Below, piece after piece: positions 1-8,148 of a stretch of DNA of 64,000 bases; positions within the stretch are counted from its first letter, which is position 1; each line of letters opens with the position of its first letter. A model generated the notes under the pieces. The model did no database searches and was not told the origin of the DNA. It saw only the letters and a list, made by a program, of their open reading frames with translations. Both the position numbers and the translations under genes were made by a program. The DNA comes from Spirosoma sp. KCTC 42546 (GTDB lineage: Bacteria; Bacteroidota; Bacteroidia; Cytophagales; Spirosomataceae): the NCBI RefSeq assembly GCF_006965485.1, contig NZ_CP041360.1, positions 7,606,501 to 7,670,500 on the forward strand, given 5' to 3'.

Positions 1-595
1 CGCTCACCCGCTTGTGTCGAGCGGGCACTTCATAGTAAAACCACCAGGCAATGATCCAGACAAATCCCAGTGCACCGGTTGCAATAAAGGCCATTTGCCA
101 ACCCGCAACCAGGGCAATCCAGGGAACAATAGCAGGGGCAACTACGGCACCAATATTGGCTCCTGAATTAAATATGCCAACCGCCAGCGCCCGCTCTTTC
201 TGTGGAAACCATTCGGCCACGGTTTTGATGGAAGCCGGGAAGTTACCTGCTTCGCCAATACCTAACAGTGCACGAGCAACCATAAACCCAGCCGTACCAC
301 CTGCCAAGGCATGACCCATTGCGGCAAAGCTCCAGACCAGAATAGCCCCGATGTAGCCAATTTTAGTACCAATCCGGTCGATGATGTACCCGGCCAATAG
401 CGTACTGGCTCCGTAGAAAAAAGTGAAGACGGTTACGATATTGCCATAATCGGATTCGGTCCAGCTAAACTCTTTTTCCAGGATTGGCTTCAACAGACTG
501 ATCACCTGCCGGTCGAGGTAGTTGATGGTTGTTGCGAAAAAGAGAAGACCGACAATTATCCAGCGATAATTGCTTGAACTTGGCGCGCCACCCAT
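1..595 (-). CDS. MFS sugar-acid (hexuronate-type) symporter, 3' end cut by window
   Basis: Reading the minus strand from an ATG at 595 gives MGGAPSSSNYRWIIVGLLFF, then NYLDRQVIS and GEAGNFPASIKTVAEWFP, the signatures of the anion:cation symporter branch of the major facilitator superfamily (ExuT, GarP/GudP-like). The frame is open to the window edge, so only the first six or so membrane segments are present. A TTG at 640 in the same frame is an alternative start; a stop lies a few codons beyond it. The protein should sit in the inner membrane and import a hexuronate, aldonate or aldarate by proton symport. It lies downstream of a sugar-acid dehydratase and an RraA-like protein on the same strand, which supports that substrate class. 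The exact substrate cannot be read from sequence. Confidence 0.85.
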   Translation of the reverse strand, partial: MGGAPSSSNYRWIIVGLLFFATTINYLDRQVISLLKPILEKEFSWTESDYGNIVTVFTFFYGASTLLAGYIIDRIGTKIGYIGAILVWSFAAMGHALAGGTAGFMVARALLGIGEAGNFPASIKTVAEWFPQKERALAVGIFNSGANIGAVVAPAIVPWIALVAGWQMAFIATGALGFVWIIAWWFYYEVPARHKRVS

Positions 596-709
596 TGAAC
601 TCGGGAGCACAGCAGATACAGGAGTAGGTTTGGTTGTCAATGGAAAATTTGATCAATGAGTTTCAGTAAAAAACATTCATCCTGGTTAGATACTGAAGTT
701 GTTTGAAAG

Positions 710-814
710 TGGCGTCGGTTACTTATAACCGACGCTGGTAGGTTTCTCAAAACCTAAAGGTCAACAGTAGGTTTTGAGAAACCTACCAGCGTCAGGTTTA
801 AGAACCTGACGCCA
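710..814. repeat. three-hairpin cloverleaf-like palindrome
   Basis: The core is a perfect inverted repeat with 25-bp arms, 731-755 and 769-793, around a 13-nt loop. Two further perfect 10-bp-arm hairpins flank it, 712-721/726-735 and 789-798/803-812, and outer TGGCGTC (710-716) pairs with GACGCCA (808-814). The GCGTC stretches are shared between hairpins, so the element can fold as one long stem or as a cloverleaf. It lies between the dehydratase stop and the transporter start. It has no tRNA features. Confidence 0.9.
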
Positions 815-831
815 CAGATACGTAACAACAT

Positions 832-2109
832 CTACACAAAAAACGGAACGTCTTTCGGTGCGTATTTCTTCATGCCTTCTTCGTTGATTTCCACCCCAAT
901 GCCCGGTTTATTGGATAGCGGAATGAAGCCTTTCTCCACCATCGGCCCGTCGAAGGTGACGATTTCTTTGAACATGGGCTCCTCGTGGAAATAGATCTGC
1001 CATTCCAGAATCAGGAAGTTGGGCACCGACGCACAAACGTGGCTCGATGCCATCGCACCCAGATACGACGCTACCATGTGTGGCGCAAAAGGCACGTAAT
1101 AGAGATTGGCTAAGTTGGCAATCCGTTGCCCTTCGCCCAGGCCACCCGCTTTCTGCAAATCGGGCATGATAATGTCGACGGCTCCGATTTCGAGGAGTTT
1201 GCGGAATCCATGCGCCAGATAATGGTTCTCCCCCGCGCAGATGGGCGTGTTCGACGCTTCCCGAATTTGCTTATACGCTTCCGGGTTTTCGGCAGGGATG
1301 GGCTCTTCCAGAAACAGCAGATTTAGTGGCTCCATCAGTTTAGCCACCCGCCGACCCGTGGTCATATCATAACGTCCGTGCATGTCTACGCAGATGTCAA
1401 CCTTCGGGCCAACGGCTTTACGGACACCGGCAATCTGGTTGTACATCCGCTCCAGTTCGCCCTGGCTGGCTGTCCAGTTGTAGGCGTCGTATTTGTTGGG
1501 GTCGTTGCGTTCGTCAATGTCATACTTTACCGCGTTGAAGCCCATATCGACGGCTTTCTTGGCGCTTTTCCCGAAGGCTTCAGCACTCGTGTCTGTTTCG
1601 CGATAGGCCCCTGTATCGCAGTACACCCGAATTTTGTCGCGAAACTTCCCGCCCAGCAATTGATAAACTGGCATGCCCAAGGCTTTTCCAGTCAAATCCC
1701 AGAGCGCCGTTTCCACAGCCGACAGCACCGATATATACATACCCGCCTGAGCACCCTCAAAAAAGCCGGACTTTCGAACATCTTCAAACAGTCGGTTGAC
1801 ATTGAGTGGGCTTTTGCCTTTGATCCGTTCGCCCATCAATTTCACCAGGTGATAGGTCCCGACCGAAGCATCGACGGCTTCACCGCAGCCCCAGATTCCC
1901 TGATTGGTGTGAATCTTGACGAACAGGCTGTGCCCATTGCGGATATAACCGCATTTGATATCGGTGATTTTTAGGTCCGATGGCGCGGACGATTGGGGCG
2001 CGTGATGAACAGCTGTTTCCAGCCCCTCACCGAAACTGGCTAACGCGCTGGCACTAAACACACCGGCTAAGGCACTCTTTGTCAAAAAGGAACGTCGTGA
2101 TGTTGTCAT
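832..2109 (-). CDS. Tat-exported enolase-superfamily sugar-acid dehydratase
   Basis: This is a mandelate racemase/muconate lactonizing enzyme family protein of 425 residues. The N-terminus, MTTSRRSFLTKSALAG, carries a twin-arginine signal, so a folded enzyme should be exported. Visible family residues are the VDMHGRYD segment (first metal Asp plus the D-x-H-G-R pattern of galactonate-dehydratase-like enzymes), FLEEPIP and CAGEN (metal-binding Glu residues) and FAPHM (catalytic His). Such enzymes abstract the proton alpha to a carboxylate and dehydrate an aldonate or aldarate to a 2-keto-3-deoxy acid. It is flanked by an RraA-like gene upstream and a sugar-acid symporter downstream on the same strand. 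The exact substrate is not assignable. The Tat signal is unusual compared with classical cytoplasmic members. Confidence 0.88.
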   Translation of the reverse strand: MTTSRRSFLTKSALAGVFSASALASFGEGLETAVHHAPQSSAPSDLKITDIKCGYIRNGHSLFVKIHTNQGIWGCGEAVDASVGTYHLVKLMGERIKGKSPLNVNRLFEDVRKSGFFEGAQAGMYISVLSAVETALWDLTGKALGMPVYQLLGGKFRDKIRVYCDTGAYRETDTSAEAFGKSAKKAVDMGFNAVKYDIDERNDPNKYDAYNWTASQGELERMYNQIAGVRKAVGPKVDICVDMHGRYDMTTGRRVAKLMEPLNLLFLEEPIPAENPEAYKQIREASNTPICAGENHYLAHGFRKLLEIGAVDIIMPDLQKAGGLGEGQRIANLANLYYVPFAPHMVASYLGAMASSHVCASVPNFLILEWQIYFHEEPMFKEIVTFDGPMVEKGFIPLSNKPGIGVEINEEGMKKYAPKDVPFFV

Positions 2110-2125
2110 GAGTAGAAAAAGGCTT

Positions 2126-2211
2126 ATGGTTTACGGTTTATAGTTTACGGTTGGCTGACGCATTAGCAGTATTCTTGTGATAGTCAATCGTAAACTACAA
2201 ACCGTAAACCG
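2126..2211. repeat. imperfect palindrome, TTTACGG-word class
   Basis: The left arm (about 2126-2156) contains GGTTTACGGTTTATAG followed by TTTACGGTTGGCT; the right arm (about 2182-2211) is its reverse complement with a few differences, several of which would be G-U pairs in RNA. The loop side carries TTGGCTGACGC, shared with the elements at 17237 and 53176. It fills the gap between the RraA-like stop and the dehydratase start. Confidence 0.8.
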
Positions 2212-2220
2212 AATACTGTT

Positions 2221-3165
2221 TTACCAAGTACGGGTTTTTAGGTAATCCTGAATTTGCTCTTTGGGAACGGGGAGTTCACTCACGTGGTCGTTGAGCCATT
2301 TCGAGAAATCCTTTTCAATCTCATCCGACCAGCGCGAGTCAATCTGACCCGGCGTGTATTTCTGCTCCCGTAGTCGCAAGTGACCGAACATGTCACGCAA
2401 CCGAATGATCTCGGAGGTTTTCACCACTTTTTCGGCCAGATGGGGCGGAATGAACGCCACGCCACCGTCGCGACCCAGTACCACATCGCCCGGCATCACC
2501 ATCACTTTTCCGATGCGCGTTGGGCGATTGATGCCTACCAGTGTTGTGTTCAGATCACCCTCAGGATTGTGGTGCGACGGGTGGTAGCTCCTGAAATAAG
2601 AGGTAAATCCGCCAATTTCCTTCAACCCGGCTACATCCCGAACGGCACCTTCGTAGACAATCCCGTTGCCCGTTTTGGCATAAATGGAATTACCCAGATT
2701 GTCGCCAATGGTTGGCCCATCTTCGTGCATGCCAAACTGATCGACCACATACACATCTCCCCTGACCAGCATATCGATTGGCCAGGCATTCTGCGATTTT
2801 ACACGACCATCTTTTGTATGTCCTTTCTCGTCCGTAACCCGATGCACATCCGGTCGACCGGGCATAAACGTAGCGGTGAGGGCACGACCTACCAATACGC
2901 TATCCGGGTTGATCGTTTGCCAATCGCCCGCGTATTGGTATCGATATTTTTCGCCCTTCATGACGGCCCAGGCTTCTTCGTGGGTCACCAGTTTCATGCG
3001 CTTCAAAATGGCGTCCGGCACTTTCGGCCGTCCGTCCGGGAAGCGTTCACCTTTCCAGTCGGGCGTTAGGAAGATCAGTTCCTCCTTAGAAATCTGCTGC
3101 GCAAACGACACCGATGCCAGGCCGATGACTAACAGCCCAATAGCCAGTACAATTACCTGTTTCAT
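2221..3165 (-). CDS. exported RraA-like / HMG-aldolase family protein
   Basis: This belongs to the RraA-like family, which includes 4-hydroxy-4-methyl-2-oxoglutarate aldolases and was formerly misannotated as dimethylmenaquinone methyltransferase. The start at 3165 is chosen because it opens a clear Sec signal peptide, MKQVIVLAIGLLVIGLASVSFAQ; an ATG 78 nt upstream would add an unlikely leader. Family-like features are VLVGRALTATFMPGR, the DVYVVDQFG segment, GNGIVYEGAVRDVAG (the G-x-V-x-x-G-x-x-R/D type core) and PGDVVLGRDGGVAFIP. Aldolase members split 2-keto-4-hydroxy acids to pyruvate. Placed first in a unit with a sugar-acid dehydratase and symporter, it may act on the dehydratase product. 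The role is inferred; RraA proper binds RNase E and is cytoplasmic. Confidence 0.82.
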   Translation of the reverse strand: MKQVIVLAIGLLVIGLASVSFAQQISKEELIFLTPDWKGERFPDGRPKVPDAILKRMKLVTHEEAWAVMKGEKYRYQYAGDWQTINPDSVLVGRALTATFMPGRPDVHRVTDEKGHTKDGRVKSQNAWPIDMLVRGDVYVVDQFGMHEDGPTIGDNLGNSIYAKTGNGIVYEGAVRDVAGLKEIGGFTSYFRSYHPSHHNPEGDLNTTLVGINRPTRIGKVMVMPGDVVLGRDGGVAFIPPHLAEKVVKTSEIIRLRDMFGHLRLREQKYTPGQIDSRWSDEIEKDFSKWLNDHVSELPVPKEQIQDYLKTRTW

Positions 3166-3264
3166 CGTCAATGAAAAGAAATGTAAGAGTTTAGATTCGG
3201 CTGAAAGAAGTAACGGATTTACCAGTTCTACCCTGACAAACACATGAAATTATATTGATGAACG

Positions 3265-3340
3265 ATGCTTTATGCAACTAGTGCGTTTATTGCATAAAGC
3301 ATTCCCCTTTAGCAGTGCATATGAGGCCTATTTTATGCAA
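3265..3340. promoter_or_regulatory. TTTATGCAA dyad in the divergent spacer (candidate operator)
   Basis: The 425-bp spacer between the RraA-like gene (start 3165) and the glutaminase-like gene (start 3591) contains a perfect inverted repeat, ATGCTTTATGCAA (3265-3277) and TTGCATAAAGCAT (3290-3302), separated by 12 nt. A third half-site, TTTATGCAA, is at 3332-3340. There is no T-run, so it does not look like a terminator. An operator for a dimeric regulator serving both directions is the simplest reading; no regulator gene is next to it. From 3456 to 3552 the spacer holds the AATG-word palindrome; I see nothing else in it. Confidence 0.55.
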
Positions 3341-3455
3341 CAAGCCATTTTTTTGCCTTACTTTTAATTTTCAGAATGGCCCATCGTGGGTGTGATCACC
3401 AAGTCAAAATCCATCTCTAATAAGTAAAGGAGCCCATTCCGTTGGCTTATAGAAG

Positions 3456-3552
3456 GTAAATGGACAATGTAAAATGAATAATGTACAATGAATAATCAGT
3501 TGGTCAGTAAGGTTTGTGATTATCCATTATACGTTTTACATTATTCATTTAC
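3456..3552. repeat. imperfect palindrome, AATG-word class
   Basis: The left arm (3456-3498) is a string of AATG-N-A/C-AATG words; the right arm (3517-3552) is the approximate reverse complement, with one word fewer. The outer ends GTAAATG and CATTTAC pair. It ends about 38 nt before the glutaminase-like start. Confidence 0.75.
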
Positions 3553-3590
3553 TTAGCTACGATGGAAGCTCCCCCAAAACAAACTTTTTA

Positions 3591-6119
3591 ATGCGTAAAA
3601 ATCCCAATCTCCACCTGCTATTTCTATCCCTTTTTGCGCTGTCATTCGGGCATACCTATGCCCAGACGCTACGTCCACCCGCTTATCCGCTCATCACCCA
3701 CGATCCTTATTTCAGTCTCTGGAGTATGACGGATAAACTCACCGATTCGCCTACGCGCCACTGGACGGGCAAACCTCAATCATTGGAAGGCATTATTCGG
3801 GTCGATGGAAAGGCATACCAGTTTCTGGGAGCCGTACCCACTGTTTATGAAGCCATTTTACCAACGGCTGAACAGAAAGCCTACACAGCGCAATACACCC
3901 TCACCAAACCCGAAGCCGGTTGGGAGAAATCCGACTTCAACGCCAGCGGTTGGAAAACAGGGCCAGGACCATTCGGCGATACGCCCGAGGCTAAAACCAA
4001 ATGGACCAATAGTGATAATGCGGGTATGAAAGACGGCATTTACGTTCGGCGTGAGTTTACTTATGATGGTAAAGCCGACCCGGCCAAACTCCTGCTGTCT
4101 ATCAATCATGACGATGATGTGGTCGTTTATCTGAACGGCACCAAAATTCTCGACAAGCCCGATTACGTCAACGAATATATCTACCTGCCCTTATCGGCAG
4201 CGGGTCAGAAAGCCTTGCAAAAAGGCAAAAACGTGCTGGCAGTCCATTGCGTGAGTCCGCGGGGCGGATCGATTATCGATGTGGGCATTCTGAACCCCAT
4301 TACCGAATCGGCTATCTCAACCGCAACTCAGACGGGCGTGACGGTATCGGCCACACAAACCAACTACACCTTCACGGCCGGGCCTGTAAATCTGGCAGTT
4401 ACCTTCATGTCGCCCTTACTGCTAGACGAACTGGAAGTGGTTGCCCGGCCCATTACGTACGTTACATTCGAGGTGCGCTCCCAGGATCGCAAGTCGCATT
4501 CGGTACAGGTTTATTTGAGTGAATCTGGCACGATGGCGACCAATACGGTCGGTCAGGAAGTGGTGATGAAAGCGGGGCAGGCACCCGGCCTAATTTATCA
4601 GACAGTAGGCACCGAAGCGCAACCTCTTCTCGCGAAGAAAGGCGATAATGTGCGCATCGACTGGGGGTACGCCTATTTAGCGGCTCCACAAGAACGGGGC
4701 AATCAAACGGCCAATGGCATGGCTCCGGGCCTGAAACACGCCTTTCTGATGAATGGGCAGCTCCCAACCGATAACAAAGCGGCCGTACCGGGCAATAAAC
4801 CCCGAGCCGCGGCCGATGTGGCCGTTGCCAGCGTCCTCGATTTTGGCAACGTAACGAAATCGGCAGAAAAGCATCTGATGCTGGCCTATGACGACTTGTA
4901 TTCGGTGCAGTATTTCAAGCAGAACCTGCGTCCCTGGTGGCGTCGGGATGAGAAAACGAACATGCCCACCCTATTGCAAGCCGCCGAGAAAGACTATGAT
5001 CGACTGCGCCAGAAATGTTCAAAATTCGATGATCGACTCCGTTCCGATGCCCGAAAAGCGGGAGGTACAGATTATGCGGATTTGTGCGTACTGGCCTACC
5101 GTCAGGCCATTGCCGCCCACAAAATTGTAGCTGGCCCAAAAGGAGAAACGCTTTTTCTGTCGAAAGAGAATTTCTCTAACGGCTCTATTGGTACAGTGGA
5201 TATTACCTATCCCTCGGCTCCGCTGTTTCTGCTCTACAATCCGACGCTATTGAAGGGTATGATGGAGCCAATTTTCCAGTATTCGGAAAGTGGGCGCTGG
5301 AAAAAGCCGTTTGCGGCACATGACGTGGGAACCTATCCGCAAGCCAACGGCCAGACCTACGGCGAAGATATGCCCGTTGAAGAGAGCGGTAATATGCTTA
5401 TCCTGGCCGGTGCCATTGCCGGAGCCGAAGGCAACGCCAACTATGCCAAACAACACTGGAAAACCCTGACGACCTGGGTTGACTACCTCAAAAAAGACGG
5501 TTTCGACCCCGCCAATCAACTCTGTACTGATGACTTTGCGGGTCATATTGCCCGAAACGCGAACCTATCCGTAAAAGCCATTTTAGGTATTGCTTCCTAC
5601 GGAAAGATGGCTGCGATGTTGGGCGATAAAGCTACATCGGAGAGTTACCTGAAAATGGCGCGCGATATGGCCGTTAAATGGCAACAGCTCGCTCTGGATA
5701 AAACGCCTTCGGATAAGGTGCATTACGACTTAACATTTGAGAATCCTACTGACTCCTGGAGTCAGAAATACAACCTGGTCTGGGATAAACTCCTGAATCT
5801 AAATGTATTCCCAACCGAGGTCACACAAACCGAAATTGCCTATTACCTGACCAAGCAAAAGCCATACGGCCTGCCCTTAGATAGTCGTAAAACGTACACC
5901 AAGTCGGACTGGATTATGTGGACGGCAACGCTCGCCAAGTCGGACCGCGATTTCGAAGCATTCATCAAGCCCGTCTGGAAATACGTCAACGAAACACCTT
6001 CACGGGTACCGCTCTCCGACTGGCACGAGACCACCAACGCCAAACAGGTTGGTTTTCAGGCCCGCTCGGTTGTAGGTGGGTATTATATTAAGATGCTCGA
6101 AGGGAAATTGAGCAAGTAA
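3591..6119 (+). CDS. secreted glutaminase-A-like protein (DUF4964/DUF5127/DUF4965/DUF1793)
   Basis: The start at 3591 opens a signal peptide, MRKNPNLHLLFLSLFALSFG ending at AQT; the 25 codons before it come from palindrome DNA. The mature protein matches the GtaA-type glutaminase architecture: an N-terminal segment with LITHDPYFSLWS (DUF4964-like), a beta region, then an (alpha/alpha) C-terminal half with DVGTYPQANGQTYGEDMPVE and ESGNMLIL (DUF4965) and PYGLPLDSRKTYTKSDWIMW (DUF1793-like). A jelly-roll-like insert at roughly residues 100-225 (DFNASGWKTGPGPFGD, INHDDDVVVYLNG) resembles a carbohydrate-binding fold. Bacteroidota members of this family are often next to glycosidases, and the next two genes here are such, so the true substrate may be a glycoside. 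It heads a plus-strand operon. Confidence 0.82.
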   Translation: MRKNPNLHLLFLSLFALSFGHTYAQTLRPPAYPLITHDPYFSLWSMTDKLTDSPTRHWTGKPQSLEGIIRVDGKAYQFLGAVPTVYEAILPTAEQKAYTAQYTLTKPEAGWEKSDFNASGWKTGPGPFGDTPEAKTKWTNSDNAGMKDGIYVRREFTYDGKADPAKLLLSINHDDDVVVYLNGTKILDKPDYVNEYIYLPLSAAGQKALQKGKNVLAVHCVSPRGGSIIDVGILNPITESAISTATQTGVTVSATQTNYTFTAGPVNLAVTFMSPLLLDELEVVARPITYVTFEVRSQDRKSHSVQVYLSESGTMATNTVGQEVVMKAGQAPGLIYQTVGTEAQPLLAKKGDNVRIDWGYAYLAAPQERGNQTANGMAPGLKHAFLMNGQLPTDNKAAVPGNKPRAAADVAVASVLDFGNVTKSAEKHLMLAYDDLYSVQYFKQNLRPWWRRDEKTNMPTLLQAAEKDYDRLRQKCSKFDDRLRSDARKAGGTDYADLCVLAYRQAIAAHKIVAGPKGETLFLSKENFSNGSIGTVDITYPSAPLFLLYNPTLLKGMMEPIFQYSESGRWKKPFAAHDVGTYPQANGQTYGEDMPVEESGNMLILAGAIAGAEGNANYAKQHWKTLTTWVDYLKKDGFDPANQLCTDDFAGHIARNANLSVKAILGIASYGKMAAMLGDKATSESYLKMARDMAVKWQQLALDKTPSDKVHYDLTFENPTDSWSQKYNLVWDKLLNLNVFPTEVTQTEIAYYLTKQKPYGLPLDSRKTYTKSDWIMWTATLAKSDRDFEAFIKPVWKYVNETPSRVPLSDWHETTNAKQVGFQARSVVGGYYIKMLEGKLSK

Positions 6120-6175
6120 TTTTTTGTGTTTTTTGTCATGGCCCCCTAAACAACCCTTATCCTAAAACTACATTC

Positions 6176-8098
6176 ATGCCATCAGCCCGATTTCTCTCTA
6201 GTACCCTTAGCCTTGCCCTACTCGTTTCTGGACTAGCGGTTGCCCAAACACCCACACAAAATCAACCGCGTGCTGCTCCCATCATGAGTCGTTGGGAAAA
6301 GCAAATCACGCCCGAAAATGCCTGGCGCGAGTACCCCCGCCCGCAAATGGTACGGCAACAATGGCAAAACCTGAACGGCATGTGGGACTATGCCATCACA
6401 CCCAAAACGGCCCCGCAACCAACCCGGTACGATGGACAAATTCTGGTACCCTTCTGTTTGGAATCGACCGTTTCGAAGGTTAACAAATCACTCACCGCCG
6501 ATCAGCGATTGTGGTATCGACGGGAAGTTAGTTTACCCAACGATTGGGCAGGACAGCGGGTGCTATTGCATTTCGGCGCGGTCGATTATGAGTGCAGCCT
6601 GTGGGTTAACGGTGGGCTGGTGGGTTCGCACACGGGTGGTTCCGACGCATTCAATTTTGACATTACCGATTACCTGAAAGACGGGCAGAATCAGCTGGTG
6701 CTGGGTGTAACGGACCCAACGTCGGATGGTGAGCAACCGCGCGGTAAGCAGCTGATGAATCCTCATGGCATTTGGTATACGCCTGTTTCGGGCATCTGGC
6801 AAACCGTCTGGATGGAACCCGTTCCAAAGCAAACCTACATTGAGGAAGTAAAACTGACACCCGAGCTGGATTCCAGCCGCCTTCGGGTGGAGGTATTGCT
6901 CGATAAACCAGCGAATAATTTTACGACGGCCATTCGCCTGACGGCTTTAGATGGCAATCAAACCGTAGCCACAACCCTCGTCCGGGCGGGAAGAACCGCC
7001 TGGTTGAACGTAAAAAATCCGAAACTATGGTCGCCGGATAGCCCGTTTCTGTACAATTTGAAAGTTGAGTTGGTTACCGTCACGGACCCGTTTGGCGATA
7101 CACCCCGCAACAAACGCCCGCGTCAGGATGCCCCGTTAAACACGGCGTTCGCCAATGCCACCGTTACAGGTAATCCGCTCGATGTGGTAACGGGCTATTT
7201 CGCCATGCGTAAGATTTCGGTCGGAGCAGGTCCGGTTGCTAACCAGCCCGTACTGTTGCTAAACAACAAGTTTGTGTTTCAGAACGGCCCGCTCGATCAG
7301 GGCTGGTGGCCTGGTGGTTTGCTAACGCCCCCGTCTGATGAAGGTATGGCATTTGAAATCGATTTTCTCAAAAAATCGGGATTCAACATGCTTCGGAAAC
7401 ACATCAAAGTCGAACCCGACCGCTATTACTACCTCTGCGACAAGCTAGGCATACTAGTCTGGCAGGACATGCCCTCGGGCTTTCTGGAAGGCCAGAATGA
7501 ATATCCCGGCGATCAGTCGGAGCCAATTCGTCGGTCAAAGGGCAAGGAGCAATTTGAGTTGGAACTGCGTCGGATGATGAACCGGCTACACAACCATCCC
7601 AGCATTGTAACCTGGGTAGTACACAACGAAGGCTGGGGCCAATACGACAACAACCGGCTGGCCAATTGGGTAAAAGCGATGGACCCAAGCCGCACCGTCA
7701 ACGCATCCAGCGGCTGGAACGACCTAGGTGCGGGTGATTTCTACGACATTCATACGTATGAAGAAGAGCCCAAAGCGCCAGCGTCTAAAACCAATCGGGT
7801 AGTCGTGATTGGTGAGTTTGGCGGCATTGGCTGGCCAGTGCAAGGTCACCTCTGGAACCCAGAAATGCGCAACTGGGGCTACCAGACCTACCAATCGGCA
7901 GATGTAGTGCAAAAAGCGTATGAGAAGAAATACGCCAAAATCGTTGAATACTACAAAAAACAGGCCTTATCGGCAGCTGTTTACACGCAAACAACCGACG
8001 TAGAAGGCGAAGTAAATGGCTTGTTGACCTACGATCGGGAAGTGATCAAGATTCCGATTGAAACGCTTCACAAGATTCACGCGCCCTTGTTTAAATAG
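6176..8098 (+). CDS. secreted glycoside hydrolase family 2 enzyme
   Basis: The signal peptide is MPSARFLSSTLSLALLVSGL with cleavage near AVAQT. The order is that of GH2: a sugar-binding jelly roll (about residues 55-215, with YRREVSLPNDWAGQRVLLHF and WVNG), an immunoglobulin-like domain with an insertion, and a TIM barrel from about residue 360. The acid/base is predicted at E485 in VVHNEGWGQYD and the nucleophile at E547 in VVIGEFGG. It should hydrolyse a beta-linked sugar (galactoside, glucuronide or mannoside type) in the periplasm or at the surface. The gene follows the glutaminase-like gene by 56 bp and precedes a GH43-like gene, so the three probably share a transcript. The sugar specificity cannot be read. 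Confidence 0.9.
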   Translation: MPSARFLSSTLSLALLVSGLAVAQTPTQNQPRAAPIMSRWEKQITPENAWREYPRPQMVRQQWQNLNGMWDYAITPKTAPQPTRYDGQILVPFCLESTVSKVNKSLTADQRLWYRREVSLPNDWAGQRVLLHFGAVDYECSLWVNGGLVGSHTGGSDAFNFDITDYLKDGQNQLVLGVTDPTSDGEQPRGKQLMNPHGIWYTPVSGIWQTVWMEPVPKQTYIEEVKLTPELDSSRLRVEVLLDKPANNFTTAIRLTALDGNQTVATTLVRAGRTAWLNVKNPKLWSPDSPFLYNLKVELVTVTDPFGDTPRNKRPRQDAPLNTAFANATVTGNPLDVVTGYFAMRKISVGAGPVANQPVLLLNNKFVFQNGPLDQGWWPGGLLTPPSDEGMAFEIDFLKKSGFNMLRKHIKVEPDRYYYLCDKLGILVWQDMPSGFLEGQNEYPGDQSEPIRRSKGKEQFELELRRMMNRLHNHPSIVTWVVHNEGWGQYDNNRLANWVKAMDPSRTVNASSGWNDLGAGDFYDIHTYEEEPKAPASKTNRVVVIGEFGGIGWPVQGHLWNPEMRNWGYQTYQSADVVQKAYEKKYAKIVEYYKKQALSAAVYTQTTDVEGEVNGLLTYDREVIKIPIETLHKIHAPLFK

Positions 8099-8104
8099 CC
8101 GCGT

Positions 8105-8132
8105 GCTGGCGCGGGTGTTCACCCGTGTCAGC
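8105..8132. repeat. short hairpin of the GCTGGCACGGGT family
   Basis: GCTGGCGCGGGTG (8105-8117) and CACCCGTGTCAGC (8120-8132) form a tight hairpin 7 nt after the GH2 stop codon. The same hairpin, with different substitutions, recurs at 33681-33708 and in degraded form at 62521-62550, each time next to a stop codon. Confidence 0.75.
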
Positions 8133-8148
8133 TGACAGTCTCTTAAAC

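Noticed and set aside
465..656. 63-codon minus-strand open frame at the transporter start
   Set aside because: It is in another frame of the same strand; the transporter frame carries the MFS motifs and stays open to the window edge.
710..814. Cloverleaf as a tRNA or other structured RNA gene
   Set aside because: No anticodon arm of the right size, no T-loop sequence, and the arms are perfect DNA palindromes with family relatives in the window.
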